Assembly (NCBI RefSeq): GCF_009856355.1
Contig: NZ_WMEW01000002.1
Coordinates: 62,001-126,000 of the forward strand
Reading direction: 5' to 3'
Length of the DNA: 64,000 nucleotides
Source of the DNA: Halobacillus litoralis
GTDB lineage: Bacteria; Bacillota; Bacilli; Bacillales; Halobacillaceae
In this document: positions 1-8,753 of the stretch, one piece after another
Layout of the letters: the number at the start of each line of letters is the position of its first letter
Numbering within the stretch: the first letter of the stretch is position 1
Made by a program: the position numbers and the translations under genes
Notes under the pieces: model-generated
Databases searched by the model: none
What the model was told of the DNA's origin: nothing
What the model saw: only the letters and a program-made list of their open reading frames with translations

Positions 1-34
1 AGCAGATAAAGCATATCAGGAAGCACCTTATTAA
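1..34 (+). CDS. C-terminal tail of an unidentified gene entering from the left
   Basis: Reading from base 2, eleven codons give ADKAYQEAPY and then TAA. A strong stem-loop follows 12 bases later, which is the usual arrangement for the end of a forward gene. Too little is present to name a family. The frame choice rests only on the stop position and the terminator, so this is tentative. Confidence 0.4.
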   Translation, partial: ADKAYQEAPY

Positions 35-45
35 AAAGATTCACG

Positions 46-80
46 AGCCTGCAGGGAAACCATGTGTTTCCCTGCAGGCT
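46..80. terminator. Stem-loop between convergent genes
   Basis: A perfect 15-bp stem (arms 46-60 and 66-80, beginning AGCCTGCAGG) closes a five-base loop. It is followed by a short T-rich stretch on the plus strand and begins right at the stop codon of the small minus-strand gene, so it probably ends transcription from both sides. Confidence 0.75.
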
Positions 81-176
81 TTATTCATCCTTTTCTTCAC
101 TTCCATGATCAAACCCTGATTTCCCCCAATACAAAAGAAAGACAGCAGCAGCCACAATCATAAGAACGAATGTCAT
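81..176 (-). CDS. 31-residue single-span membrane peptide
   Basis: The peptide begins MTFVLMIVAAAVFLLYWGKS and ends in an acidic tail (DHGSEEKDE). Residues 3-17 form one hydrophobic span; the short basic linker (GKS) and the acid tail probably lie on one membrane face. The ATG is preceded at about ten bases by a purine-rich GGGGGAGGA site, which chooses this start over an upstream in-frame TTG. The stop abuts a strong hairpin. Size and shape resemble the small subunits that accompany sodium symporters (MetS-like), but the WGG signature of MetS is absent and no transporter is visible next to it, so no function is assigned. Confidence 0.55.
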   Translation of the reverse strand: MTFVLMIVAAAVFLLYWGKSGFDHGSEEKDE

Positions 177-646
177 ACCAAACAATTCCTCCCCCTCCCC
201 GTTATATACCAATTATTTCAAGTCACCCCATAGATGACAACCCGGCCCTCCATACAAGCACCATTGATAAGCTCTTCAAAGAAGTTCAAGGAATCCCTGA
301 GGAGTTTGATGGAAAGTTCTTCCCTTCGTGCCGAAGAATGTAAGAAGAACTTTTACTCATAGGGCAGTGACTGTCCTATGAAAGACCGGGCAGATAAACC
401 GTCGTCCAGCGCACTTGCCAAGCAGGAACCGGAATCGATCCCTGCCGTGGAGAAGGGCTTCCACGAAGAAATGAATGACGTCCCGAGCGGGGGAACCCTG
501 CTGGAAGACGGTTCATTTGAATTCCAGTCGTGTGCGTTTTCGGATACCGGTACCAGGAAAATCCTGAGAAACAAGCCGATTACTTGATGATTCTGGTTCA
601 TGGATGAAACTTGAAAACCCGGGATATCACCGTCTGGGGTGATTCT
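177..646. other. 470 bp without a confident gene
   Basis: A plus-strand frame at 378-587 (69 codons, hydrophilic, starting MKDRADKPSS) is open but has no ribosome binding site. A second plus-strand frame at about 228-342 reads like protein (it contains IDKLFKEVQGIPEEFDGKFF) but has no start. Both could be remnants of decayed genes. No promoter or RNA motif was recognised. Confidence 0.4.
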
Positions 647-1051
647 TTACCATTCGTGTAAAAATGGGCGGTTTTTCTCATCCAGACACGCTTTTATCCT
701 TTCCAGAAAATTGGTCCATGTGACAAGCCTTTCAGCCTCTTCCAAAGTAAAAAAACCAACATCCAGTGCTTCTTCCGTCCTTTTCAATTCTCCCCCTGTC
801 ACTTTCCCAATGAAGAGAGCATTGCAGATGGACCGTTCCACGTTCTGGTAAATCCCGCAAAATTGGATCACTTCAATTTTCAACCCACATTCTTCTTCCG
901 CCTCTCTGACAGCAGCTGCCGTTAAGGATTCGCCTTCCTCTACCTGGCCGCCAGGGATTTCCCAGCCCCGCTTCGGTCCCTGAATCAATACAAATTTCCC
1001 TGTTTCATTCAGGATGACCGTCGCTGCAGATAAAATATGCTTCGGTGCCAT
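647..1051 (-). CDS. Nudix hydrolase
   Basis: Cytosolic hydrolase of nucleoside-diphosphate-linked compounds. The Nudix box spans residues 34-57 and keeps the G-x5-E-x7-REUxEExGU pattern (GGQVEEGES...REAEEECGL), so the metal-binding glutamates are present. Length of 134 residues is typical for a single-domain MutT/ADP-ribose pyrophosphatase-like enzyme. I prefer the internal ATG (MAPKHIL) because the ATG four codons upstream sits directly on the only purine-rich site. Substrate cannot be read from the sequence. The gene lies 57 bases downstream of the nitronate monooxygenase gene on the same strand and could be cotranscribed. Confidence 0.85.
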   Translation of the reverse strand: MAPKHILSAATVILNETGKFVLIQGPKRGWEIPGGQVEEGESLTAAAVREAEEECGLKIEVIQFCGIYQNVERSICNALFIGKVTGGELKRTEEALDVGFFTLEEAERLVTWTNFLERIKACLDEKNRPFLHEW

Positions 1052-1119
1052 TGATTCCCACATCCTTGTATATAAAGTATGTTCTCCTGCTCATGCTGTC
1101 GTTCAACTGGAAGTATGAA

Positions 1120-2193
1120 TCACCAGGTGATAGGCAGGATGCGGTGTTCTTCCACATAGGAGATCAGACTTTTTATAACATCTTCAGCTGATCCACCTCT
1201 GCTTAACCTTGGACTCTGCCCGGCCCAGAGGGACATGTATTCCGGATTCCTGTCTGCGGCTGAAGCCTGCCTGATCGTTTTCGTCATCTGATTTTGTAAG
1301 GGGTAAGGGAGGATATCCTTGTGATTACTCAATGATCTGGTGAAATTGTTCCGGATGCCGCGTGCTGGTTTTCCGCTGAAGGCATTCGTTAGTGTCATTT
1401 CGTCTTCCCTGGCTGTTTGAATCATCTGTTTATGTAAATCATGCGCTCCACTTTCCCGGCTGGTAACAAAGGCAGTCCCCATCTGGACCCCTTCCGCTCC
1501 AAGGGAAAGAGCAGCTGAAAATCCACGTCCATCCATAATTCCACCCGCTCCGATGACCGGGATTTTTACGGCATCAACAACTTGGGGAATTAAGGAAAAG
1601 AGTCCAATCATACTTTTATCATAGCTCTGCAGGAACGATCCGCGGTGACCGCCGGCTTCACTTCCTTGAGCGACAACGATGTCCAGCCCTTTCATTTCAT
1701 TCAGCACAGCTTCTTCGACCGTAGTGGCTGTACCTATCGTGACGACACCCGATTGTTTCAATGCCTTCATCACCCGCCCCGAAGGCAGGCCGAACGTAAA
1801 ACTCACCACTGGAACCTTCTCTTCTAAAACAACATGGATCTGCTGTTCAAATAATTCCACATCAAGGGACGGATCCTGACGTTCATGTATGGCCAATTTA
1901 TCATAGTAGGGGGCTAAAACCTCATGAGCCGCTGTTATCTCTTCCCCGCTTGCTTCCGGATATTCCGGCACAAACAGGTTCACAGCAAATGAAGCATTGG
2001 TTCTTCCCTTGATATCCCTAATGACAGACCTCATTTCCTCAGGGAGCATATATCCGCCGCCAAGCGTTCCAAGACCTCCATGAGTGGATACTTCTGCTAC
2101 AAGGGAGGGGGATGTCACTCCTCCTGCCATGCCGGCTTGAACAATCGGGTATTTGATCGCAAGCTTTTTCACCAACCGATTTTGTTTATCCAT
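1120..2193 (-). CDS. Nitronate monooxygenase (2-nitropropane dioxygenase family)
   Basis: FMN-dependent TIM-barrel enzyme that oxidises alkyl nitronates, thought to detoxify compounds such as propionate 3-nitronate. Family hallmarks are the N-terminal PIVQAGMAGG (about residues 16-25), the AQGSEAGGHRG loop carrying the catalytic-type histidine (about 176-186), the phosphate-binding IGAGGIMDG, and GAEGVQMGTAF near the C-terminal third. The 357 residues match full-length family members. A GGGAGGA site seven bases upstream fixes the start. It is the first of a minus-strand run of small detoxification-type enzymes; the neighbouring VOC gene starts 38 bases upstream of it. Confidence 0.88.
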   Translation of the reverse strand: MDKQNRLVKKLAIKYPIVQAGMAGGVTSPSLVAEVSTHGGLGTLGGGYMLPEEMRSVIRDIKGRTNASFAVNLFVPEYPEASGEEITAAHEVLAPYYDKLAIHERQDPSLDVELFEQQIHVVLEEKVPVVSFTFGLPSGRVMKALKQSGVVTIGTATTVEEAVLNEMKGLDIVVAQGSEAGGHRGSFLQSYDKSMIGLFSLIPQVVDAVKIPVIGAGGIMDGRGFSAALSLGAEGVQMGTAFVTSRESGAHDLHKQMIQTAREDEMTLTNAFSGKPARGIRNNFTRSLSNHKDILPYPLQNQMTKTIRQASAADRNPEYMSLWAGQSPRLSRGGSAEDVIKSLISYVEEHRILPITW

Positions 2194-2230
2194 TTATCAG
2201 TCCTCCCAGCATATTTCTTTGTCAGGCGTA

Positions 2231-2584
2231 TCAACATTGACAGATCATCATCAGATTACCATCCGGATCTTTGAAATGGAAAAAGTGGTTGTGCTGGATT
2301 TCTGTCACTACATTGAAATCGTGAGACTTCATAAAATCATAGGCCGCATCAATATCAGGGGTATTCAAATGAAAAACAGGCATATCAAATGTTTTTCCCG
2401 GTTTATAAATCCGACTGTCTAAAACGGCTCCGGTTCCCTTCATCGGCAGGATGTATAAGTGTCCATGGACGATTTCACCATCGCCGGGAACTCCAAGAAG
2501 GTGACAATACCAATCTCTCGCTTTTTCTATATCACTTACAGGAATAAAAACGGTTCCAATTTCATTACGCACAGGAGTGGTCAT
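2231..2584 (-). CDS. VOC (glyoxalase/bleomycin-resistance fold) protein
   Basis: 117-residue single VOC module made of two beta-alpha-beta-beta-beta units. The N-terminal unit begins IGTVFIPVSDIEKARDWYCH, and the C-terminal unit ends in FKDPDGNLMMI, the usual end of a metal-binding VOC domain. The start used here (MTTPVRN) is seven bases after GGAGGA; the ATG two codons earlier is too close to that site. VOC proteins act as lyases, dioxygenases or resistance proteins, and the substrate is not predictable here. The upstream GNAT gene ends 31 bases before this start. Confidence 0.8.
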   Translation of the reverse strand: MTTPVRNEIGTVFIPVSDIEKARDWYCHLLGVPGDGEIVHGHLYILPMKGTGAVLDSRIYKPGKTFDMPVFHLNTPDIDAAYDFMKSHDFNVVTEIQHNHFFHFKDPDGNLMMICQC

Positions 2585-2615
2585 AGTCATTCCTCCTCTG
2601 TTTCTCACGGGATGT

Positions 2616-3152
2616 TCAACGATAAAGTGCGTCTGTAGCAAGAATGCTGTATAAATAGGAATCTCTCCAGCCTTGATTCAGTTTCAAATGTCCTCTCATC
2701 CGCCCTTCCTTTTCCATCCCGTTCTTTTCCAAAACACGGATGGCTGCGGCATTGCGCGGGTCACAGACAGCTTCAACTCTATGAAGAGCCAATTGCTGAA
2801 ACCCGTAGGAAATCATCTGCTCAGCAGCTTGTGTTGCGATGCCGCGCCCCCAATACCCTGGGTGGATGACATAAGATATCCGGCCGATTTCATTTTCCTG
2901 ATCCAACACATTGATTTCAGAAGTACCGATGAGATGCCCTTCCTCCACATCCGCCAGACCCCACACATATCTCGTTCGATTCTCAGCATTTGTATCCGTC
3001 AGCACCTGCTCTATGTAAAGCTTCGTTTCCCTCTCGGAATTCGGTCCCCATGCCTGAAAACGACAGACGTCAGAAATAGACGCATAACTGTGGACCGCTT
3101 CCCAGTCCTCTGAAGTAATCTCCCTCATAAAGAAGTTCATTGCTGTTTTCAT
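2616..3152 (-). CDS. GNAT N-acetyltransferase, RimJ/RimL type
   Basis: 178-residue acetyl-CoA-dependent transferase. The coenzyme A loop HPGYWGRGIATQAAEQMI (about residues 107-124) is a clear motif A, and the following VEAVCDPRNAAAIRVLEKNG stretch is the motif B signature of RimJ/RimL-like enzymes that acetylate protein N-termini or small molecules. Start MKTAMNFF is chosen because AAGGAG lies seven bases upstream; an ATG eight codons earlier lacks such a site. It heads the minus-strand run that continues into the VOC gene. Confidence 0.87.
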   Translation of the reverse strand: MKTAMNFFMREITSEDWEAVHSYASISDVCRFQAWGPNSERETKLYIEQVLTDTNAENRTRYVWGLADVEEGHLIGTSEINVLDQENEIGRISYVIHPGYWGRGIATQAAEQMISYGFQQLALHRVEAVCDPRNAAAIRVLEKNGMEKEGRMRGHLKLNQGWRDSYLYSILATDALYR

Positions 3153-3583
3153 TCGCCTGCTCCTTCCATTGGTCATACTCTTTCTTTTATCTCTTAATTC
3201 TCTCTACAGACATAAAAATCCTTTTCCTAACAGAAAAAAGCACAATTCGGGAATAAACGGCTTTGTTTTTTCTATTATTCTTTTCAAATCTCAGAGTGTA
3301 ATGGTTCATGCAGGGCTTTCCTTCAGGCCCCGTGGAGACCGACCACCTTAAGGTTTCAATCTCATCTGCTGCAGCAGTCGAGTCTTCCCTTTTCCATTCA
3401 ATCCCATAAAGATCCTAATGATACCCCTGTTTTGTCCATTCTTCACTGCTTGGATTTCCTCCATGGTCCCTTTCCTGAACCTTGATGCGCGTCTCCCCCT
3501 TATCTGAGTACATGCAAACATAAATACCTGCCATCCCATGCTCCGGGATGACAGGTATTGTTGGCATGAAATATCGGCGTCTG
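3153..3583. other. 431 bp between carboxypeptidase and acetyltransferase genes
   Basis: Apart from the terminator at 3523-3559 nothing was recognised. Overlapping minus-strand frames at 3348-3567 are open but run through the terminator hairpin and have no usable ribosome binding site, so I do not call them genes. Confidence 0.5.
3523..3559 (-). terminator. Terminator of the M14 carboxypeptidase gene
   Basis: Fifteen-base arms (3523-3537 and 3545-3559, one G-T pair) close a seven-base loop 24 bases past the carboxypeptidase stop codon. A T-rich stretch follows on the minus strand. Confidence 0.65.
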
Positions 3584-4777
3584 TTATCGTTCTGTCTTTG
3601 GAATGTCTCCATAGGCTTCTTCATTTATTTCATATACTTCCCCGGAGGCGACACTTGTTAGAATTCCATACATACCCATTTCCACAGCCTTAACGAACTG
3701 CCCCCGTTTTTTCTGACCATAACTCTGTGTCTGTCCTGTAACCTCAAACAATACTGTGCCACTCCCATTTAGTGCGAATGAACCCAGCGCCGTTCCAGGA
3801 AGATCCAGATCCTGAGGGTAAAGCGATATATGATCAAAGGGGGAATTCCCTCGGGTCTGTAGAGCACGGTAAGCAGCTACATTCAACTGTTTAGAGAATT
3901 CTCCGTCGTACGTATCGGCATATTCCGCGTATTTTTGACCTGCTTCTGAAGCCGGATCAGGCACAAAATTTCCAGAGAGTGATAACGTTACTTTATCTTC
4001 AGTACCTTCCACAAAGTATTCCCCCTGGTGATGAAGATCGATAAATACATCCACCTCACCAAATTCATCCATCAACTCTTGATAAACATCTCGTATCGTT
4101 TGAGCTTCAGGTGTTATATACCATCCCGGTTTGGAAGAAGCCCCCGGAAAATCCTCAGGCGATGGCTCATAGTTTAAATCAGGATTAAAGTCCCGGTTTA
4201 CGTCAAAACCCGGATTCGATTTGTAATCCCAGTATTGATTTGTATATGTATAGTAATTCCATGAAGGGGATGCACCATTAAGCTGAGGGAAATCTTCCAC
4301 TACTTCATGCCAGGAAAGATCGTTCCCCCGTCGATTAAGCTCCGAAGCGTCTGGGTTCACCATCGGCATAGCTACAATGGTTACTTCATTGAGGATGGAT
4401 TGAATTTCCTTGGAACCATTAGACCCCAGCTGCTGAAGCATATTCAACAAAGCTGTTGTTCCTGTCTTTTCATTTCCATGGATTTCACTTTGAACAAGGA
4501 TAACCTTTTCCCCATGTCCTACACGAGCGGTATAAATCTCCCTGCCCGAATTAGAATAACCAGCAGTATGCACATCCACTCGTCCTTGACTGCTTTTCTC
4601 TATCCGGTCGAGGGTCCGGCTCAGTTCTTCATGACTGATAAACCCTTCTACGGAATACGTCTGATTCACCGGCGTACCCGGATTGGTATCCGCTGATACA
4701 GCCGGAACTGGAGTAAGGAGCCCCGCCGAGAGAAGGACAGCCCCACAAGCAGCCGACAGCGCTTTTTTGTTCTTCAT
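3584..4777 (-). CDS. Secreted zinc carboxypeptidase, M14 family
   Basis: Extracellular peptidase of 397 residues. A Sec signal peptide covers about residues 1-29, with a likely cut after PAVSA. The M14 zinc site is visible: His100 and Glu103 in EIHGNEKTG, and the third ligand in FIDLHHQG. Substrate-positioning residues appear in DASELNRRGNDL and DVNRDFN, and the catalytic glutamate lies in VLFEVTGQ. AAAGGAGG seven to eight bases upstream supports the start. It most likely trims peptides outside the cell for nutrition. Specificity (basic versus aromatic C-termini) cannot be read. It is monocistronic, with its own terminator. Confidence 0.9.
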   Translation of the reverse strand: MKNKKALSAACGAVLLSAGLLTPVPAVSADTNPGTPVNQTYSVEGFISHEELSRTLDRIEKSSQGRVDVHTAGYSNSGREIYTARVGHGEKVILVQSEIHGNEKTGTTALLNMLQQLGSNGSKEIQSILNEVTIVAMPMVNPDASELNRRGNDLSWHEVVEDFPQLNGASPSWNYYTYTNQYWDYKSNPGFDVNRDFNPDLNYEPSPEDFPGASSKPGWYITPEAQTIRDVYQELMDEFGEVDVFIDLHHQGEYFVEGTEDKVTLSLSGNFVPDPASEAGQKYAEYADTYDGEFSKQLNVAAYRALQTRGNSPFDHISLYPQDLDLPGTALGSFALNGSGTVLFEVTGQTQSYGQKKRGQFVKAVEMGMYGILTSVASGEVYEINEEAYGDIPKTER

Positions 4778-5139
4778 ATAAAAAACCTCCTTTGTTTAGA
4801 CAGCCTTTCCCTACTGGATTTCTCTTTTCACATGAATTCACCTTCCCAAAAAGGTAAAACGCCCCTTTTGTACCATATATCTACAGAAAGAAGGTTCCTT
4901 TAACCTATACACTGGTCTCTGACTGATATACACATTAAAAAAAAGAGATGCACTTCTGCATCTCTTTCAAATGACCCGTTATTGTCCTTCTTTTCTATGG
5001 ATTCGTGGATATGCTTTGAATAATAGGTCTGCTGCTCCAATTTTTGTTCTATCATATTCGTGATGGACCACAGCGATAAAATAATAACCCCGACAACTAT
5101 AAGAATGCTGTCCCTTTTTTTTCAGATATCCGATATCAA
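4778..5139. other. 362 bp with a doubtful small membrane frame
   Basis: On the minus strand from 5106, a frame starting at ATT reads ILIVVGVIILSLWSITNMIE followed by a charged helix, the shape of a tiny membrane protein just downstream of the lipoprotein gene. It has no ATG/GTG/TTG start, follows an A8 tract, and runs through the terminator at 4937-4967, so it may be a decayed gene. Confidence 0.3.
4937..4967 (-). terminator. Terminator downstream of the lipoprotein transcript
   Basis: Perfect 11-bp stem (4942-4952 and 4957-4967) with a CTTC loop, read on the minus strand into a run of eight T. It ends transcription coming from the lipoprotein gene at 5140-6243. Confidence 0.8.
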
Positions 5140-6243
5140 TTATTGATAATTAATCACTGCAGGGTTAGGGTCCAGACGCAGCACCTCTTCGGCACTCATA
5201 ACCGGCTCATCTTTCTTATAAAAGACTTTGAATCCACCGTACTGAACCGCTTCATTCCTCACAAATTTCCGGTATAGAGACATTTTTGTTGCGGAAGCTC
5301 CCCAGCCGTCATAGTTCAGGACCACTTCAACGTTATCCGTCGGCGTGATGGCTTCCTTATTTGTCAACGCTTCGTCCATGAACTGGTGGACAAGGATCAT
5401 TTTATCCGGCAGATCGTTTTCCTCCACCATCCGGGATAAATAGTCCACCGCCTGCTGGACTTCTGCGCCATCAACCTGCCCAAGGTTCACTCCGGGCGTT
5501 TCGCCTTCAGCGACATGAAATTCTGTATCGATGGCAAGATGGACATATGGAAGCTTCAGCCATTTCTCCAACAGCTTAACTTGATCCATGACAGAATCTG
5601 TTCCCAGCTGAACATCGAGCATCAGTAAAGCATCATTCTCCTTGGCGAGTTCGGCGTATCGGTCGATGTCTTCCGGCGAAGTGCGGTGATAATATTCCCC
5701 TTCCGGACCAGGGGTGCGCTGCGCGACCGTACTGATCAGCTCGATCATCGGTACAGCTGATCGTTCAGGGTCAGCGTTGGAGTAAGCCTGTGTCTGCTTT
5801 TTCAGTTTCTCCATTAAGGCCTCAGGCTCCATTTCCCCAAGAATCCCCATATTTTCAGAATCCGGATGACCATAATAAGCAACAATTCTATGATCCTTTA
5901 AAGGACCCGATGCTGCATCTTCAGCGCCTTTTACGAGCGTCTCCCCAACCGGCACCATCCGAGTCCGATCACCACCATGCGCTTCTTCGGACGGCATCTT
6001 TTTCAATGCTTCTTCAGATAATCCCTCTTTTAGAGGGGCAGCTGAATCATCCGGCTGTACCGCTTTGAATGGCTGTTGAGTACTTCCGGAATCAGAAGCA
6101 GCAGATTCCGCTTCCTCATTATCCTTCGTTTCTTCTTCCGTATCTTTTGTATTTTCCTTTTGATCCGAAGACGTTTCCTGCGAGCATGCGGCTGAGAATA
6201 TTCCCAGCAGCAACATAACTAGAATTAATGTGAACTTTCTCAT
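5140..6243 (-). CDS. Uncharacterised lipoprotein with a barrel-like domain
   Basis: 367 residues. The signal region ends in GIFSAAC, a lipobox whose cysteine (about residue 20) would be lipidated, though serine at -3 is less usual. An acidic, low-complexity linker rich in E, D, K and S follows to about residue 75, then a folded domain beginning HRIVAYYGHPDSENMGILGE. That domain has alternating strands and helices (MIELISTV, DALLMLDVQLG, VHLAIDTEFH, KMILVHQF, VEVVLNYDGWG), as in a TIM barrel. I do not recognise the family. Start: AGGAAGTG five bases upstream of the ATG; the frame is open further upstream but lacks a site. Confidence 0.75.
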   Translation of the reverse strand: MRKFTLILVMLLLGIFSAACSQETSSDQKENTKDTEEETKDNEEAESAASDSGSTQQPFKAVQPDDSAAPLKEGLSEEALKKMPSEEAHGGDRTRMVPVGETLVKGAEDAASGPLKDHRIVAYYGHPDSENMGILGEMEPEALMEKLKKQTQAYSNADPERSAVPMIELISTVAQRTPGPEGEYYHRTSPEDIDRYAELAKENDALLMLDVQLGTDSVMDQVKLLEKWLKLPYVHLAIDTEFHVAEGETPGVNLGQVDGAEVQQAVDYLSRMVEENDLPDKMILVHQFMDEALTNKEAITPTDNVEVVLNYDGWGASATKMSLYRKFVRNEAVQYGGFKVFYKKDEPVMSAEEVLRLDPNPAVINYQ

Positions 6244-6657
6244 GCAGTCACTTCCTATGTAGTAATTTCCGCTTTCCTGCCTGAAGGAAAACTTCCTACA
6301 TTTTAACATAAGCGGTTGGATGAATTGATAGGTAGAAACGATTAGATTACTCAAGTCTGCCTGCGATCCCTTCTCCTAAAAAGGTTGAGAGGGAAAAATG
6401 CCGGTCTGTCCGGCGTACGGGCATCGATGAACAGATAAGTGCCCTGAGGGCGGGACGGAAAAACAAAAGCACGACCCCTATCATGCTTTGAAGAACTTAA
6501 GACAAGTCATCCCCTCTTCCATGGTCCTGCTGAACGGATTCAAGCCTCCACCTGTCTCTTCCTTATAACCTTGACCACGGTTTCGATGAACGCTCTCAGG
6601 ACCTTCTTCACTTATGTAAACAAACAGCCATAAAAAAACCGCCGAAAGTCGGCGGTT
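6244..6657. other. 414 bp with a possible gene remnant
   Basis: A minus-strand frame from about 6622 to 6485 is open and protein-like (it contains SEEGPESVHRNRGQGYKEE and ends MTCLKFFKA) but has no start codon near its beginning and directly follows the ABM gene terminator. Nothing else was recognised. Confidence 0.35.
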
Positions 6658-6658
6658 T
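6632..6658 (-). terminator. Terminator of the ABM monooxygenase gene
   Basis: A GC-rich stem (AACCGCCGA arm, 4-base loop) overlapping the stop codon region and followed on the minus strand by seven T. Confidence 0.85.
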
Positions 6659-6942
6659 CACTGTACCTTTTCCAATTTATGAACTTCACGTGAGGAGGTA
6701 AGATCCTTTGTCGCTTCACGATAAGCCTGATAATGATCAGAATCGATATGCGCCTGCAGCGCCTCCTGATCCTTCCACGTTTCATAAAAAACGAAAACAG
6801 AAGAATCATCAAGGGAGCGGTGAAGGACGTAATCGATACAACCTGCTTCATTCCGGGAAGGCTCGATGACTTTCTTCAACTCATGAAACAGTTCCTCTTC
6901 GCTTCCTTCTTTCGCTGTTAGAAATGCATTAATCGTAATCAT
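6658..6942 (-). CDS. ABM-domain monooxygenase (YgiN-like)
   Basis: 94-residue dimeric alpha-beta barrel protein of the antibiotic biosynthesis monooxygenase fold. Typical features are MITINAFLTAKEGSEEELFHEL at the N-terminus, GCIDYVLHRSLDDSSVFVFYETWKDQEAL in the centre, and the HIDSDHYQAYRE helix. Members oxidise quinols or degrade small aromatics or haem; the haem-degrading IsdG triad (Asn, Trp, His) is not evident, so a quinol-monooxygenase-like role is more likely. AAAGGAG lies seven bases before the ATG. Monocistronic with its own terminator. Confidence 0.85.
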   Translation of the reverse strand: MITINAFLTAKEGSEEELFHELKKVIEPSRNEAGCIDYVLHRSLDDSSVFVFYETWKDQEALQAHIDSDHYQAYREATKDLTSSREVHKLEKVQ

Positions 6943-7265
6943 ATCTATTCTCCTTTTTTGACAGCCGGATCCGGCCGGTGTCTTTCTCTCCGCTATTTCA
7001 TTTTACAAAATTTCTTTCCTTGAGAGAAACCATCCGCTCACCGCCTTTTATTCTTCGCAGGAGCGGGCATTTCTATTCCAGATTTACCGCTGTCTTTAAT
7101 AAAAGGGATGCCAACTCCCCCAAGCACCATTTGGAGAAAAGTTATTAACAGGTCCGGATCAGGCAGTTTCCTGCTGAACTCGGATTGGTGTATGAAGAAA
7201 GGCTCCGCCCCTTATTTCCGCTGCTTTCTACAGCCTGCTTTCCTTATAAGAGAGGCTGCAGGAAG
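6943..7265. other. 323 bp without a recognised gene
   Basis: Only a weak hairpin (CAGCCT/AGGCTG arms around 7232-7260), placed to end the transporter transcript that stops at 7266, is seen. A plus-strand open frame overlapping the transporter gene is an antisense shadow. Confidence 0.4.
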
Positions 7266-8474
7266 TCAATCGGCTGCGTGCTGGTTTTTACTTGTGAGGG
7301 TGAAGAATAGAACAGCCCCAATAAAGGATGTGCTGAATAAAATCAACCCCATCGGAACGGCGGATGTTTCATCCAGTCCGACCAGCGGCGAAACAACAGC
7401 TCCAAACAACAGCGGGAGCATACCAAGTACCGCACTGGCGCTTCCCGCCCGATGTCCCTGATGCTCCATGGCAAGAGTAAAGGTACTCGTTAAAACCATT
7501 CCCATCGCTGTCATATAGATGAAGATCGGAATGACAATGGAGTACAGCGGCCCTTCCATCAAAGTCATAACCAGTAGAAAACCTGTAGCCGTCACCGCCG
7601 TCAATACAGCTGTGCGAAGCAGGCTCCGCTCATGGATAATCCCGCCAAGCCGGCCGATTAAAAAGCTGCCGGTGATGATGGCCAGGCCGTTTATCCCAAA
7701 CAACACACTGAACACTTGCGGCGACACCTGATATATGCCCTGATACACAAACGGTGTCCCGGATACATAAGCAAAGCTCCCCCCATGGACGAAGCCGATC
7801 GTTAACGCATAGCCAATGAACGAACGATCCTTCAGCAAACGTCCAATCGTCAGGATGGATTCCTTAACAGAGCTTGGGATCCTTCTCTCCTCTGGTAAGG
7901 TTTCCGGCATTTTCCCAATAACCGTGAACACGATGGCCGCCCCCACGATACTCAGGAAAAAGAAAATCGTTTCCCAAGTAGAAAATGGAAGCAGTAAAAT
8001 AGCGCCCCCGGTCATAGGCGCAATCATTGGAGCTGTAGCATTAATCACCATCAACAGCGCAAAAAACTTCGTCAGTTCTCTTCCTGTAAAAACATCGCGT
8101 ACAACCGCTCGTGAGAGAACGATACCAGCAGAAGCTGTAAAGCCCTGAAGGAACCGAGCCATCACAAGTACAATAATATTCGGAGCGAGTGCACATAAAA
8201 GCGACGCGATAGAAAACAATGAAAGAAATATAATTAATGGCTTCTTTCTGCCCTGGGCATCACTGATCGGGCCGACAACAATCTGTCCAACGGCAAGGCC
8301 GATCAGACAGGCCGTCAGACTGAGCTGGACCAGAGATGCACTCGTATTTAAATCCGACGCGATCGCCGGAAAGCTCGGCAGATACATATCAATATTCAGC
8401 GGCCCAAGGATGCCGAGCATCCCAAGCAGAAACGCCAGTCCGATTCTTTCTTTTCCTGTTGGGTTTTGTAACAT
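7266..8474 (-). CDS. Bcr/CflA-type MFS drug-efflux transporter
   Basis: 402-residue, 12-span proton-driven exporter. Signatures of the Bcr/CflA branch are GPLNIDMYLPSFPAIASDL in span 1 and its loop, the motif A loop GPISDAQGRKKPL between spans 2 and 3 (about residues 68-80), and GFTASAGIVLSRAVVRD in spans 4-5. Homologues export bicyclomycin, sulfonamides, chloramphenicol or small peptides; the natural substrate is open. AGGAAGGTG sits eight bases before the ATG. No regulator gene is adjacent. Confidence 0.88.
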   Translation of the reverse strand: MLQNPTGKERIGLAFLLGMLGILGPLNIDMYLPSFPAIASDLNTSASLVQLSLTACLIGLAVGQIVVGPISDAQGRKKPLIIFLSLFSIASLLCALAPNIIVLVMARFLQGFTASAGIVLSRAVVRDVFTGRELTKFFALLMVINATAPMIAPMTGGAILLLPFSTWETIFFFLSIVGAAIVFTVIGKMPETLPEERRIPSSVKESILTIGRLLKDRSFIGYALTIGFVHGGSFAYVSGTPFVYQGIYQVSPQVFSVLFGINGLAIITGSFLIGRLGGIIHERSLLRTAVLTAVTATGFLLVMTLMEGPLYSIVIPIFIYMTAMGMVLTSTFTLAMEHQGHRAGSASAVLGMLPLLFGAVVSPLVGLDETSAVPMGLILFSTSFIGAVLFFTLTSKNQHAAD

Positions 8475-8689
8475 AGTTCGAACACCTTCCTCTTTTCTCT
8501 CTATCTGTAAACAATCCCTGCTATATATCCCTCAAACCTTAAGATGTTAAACTACGATTTTATCCCTGTTCGCAGAAAAAGTCTATGTTTTTCTATAGAT
8601 TCCCTGTGTTCTCACACAAACCAATAAAAGAAAGACAGCAGGATTTTATCCACCACGGACGGAGTGCTCAAATGAACAAGCATCCATGT

Positions 8690-8720
8690 AAAAAAGCTGC
8701 CGAAAACGTTCACGGCAGCT
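8690..8720 (-). terminator. Terminator of the phosphotriesterase-like gene
   Basis: Perfect 8-bp arms AGCTGCCG (8695-8702) and CGGCAGCT (8713-8720); on the minus strand the stem runs into six T. Confidence 0.85.
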
Positions 8721-8753
8721 GGAGGACCTGCTTTCCACAGGTTTCTTCTTTCC

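Noticed and set aside
353..601. 82-codon minus-strand frame
   Set aside because: No ribosome binding site and composition unlike a protein; it is opposite another doubtful frame.
4900..5106. Small membrane-like frame starting at ATT
   Set aside because: No accepted start codon and it reads through a T8 terminator; kept only as a note in the intergenic entry.
6485..6622. Protein-like minus-strand stretch containing SEEGPESVHRNRGQGYKEE
   Set aside because: No start codon near the beginning and it begins within the terminator of the preceding gene; too short to call a pseudogene.
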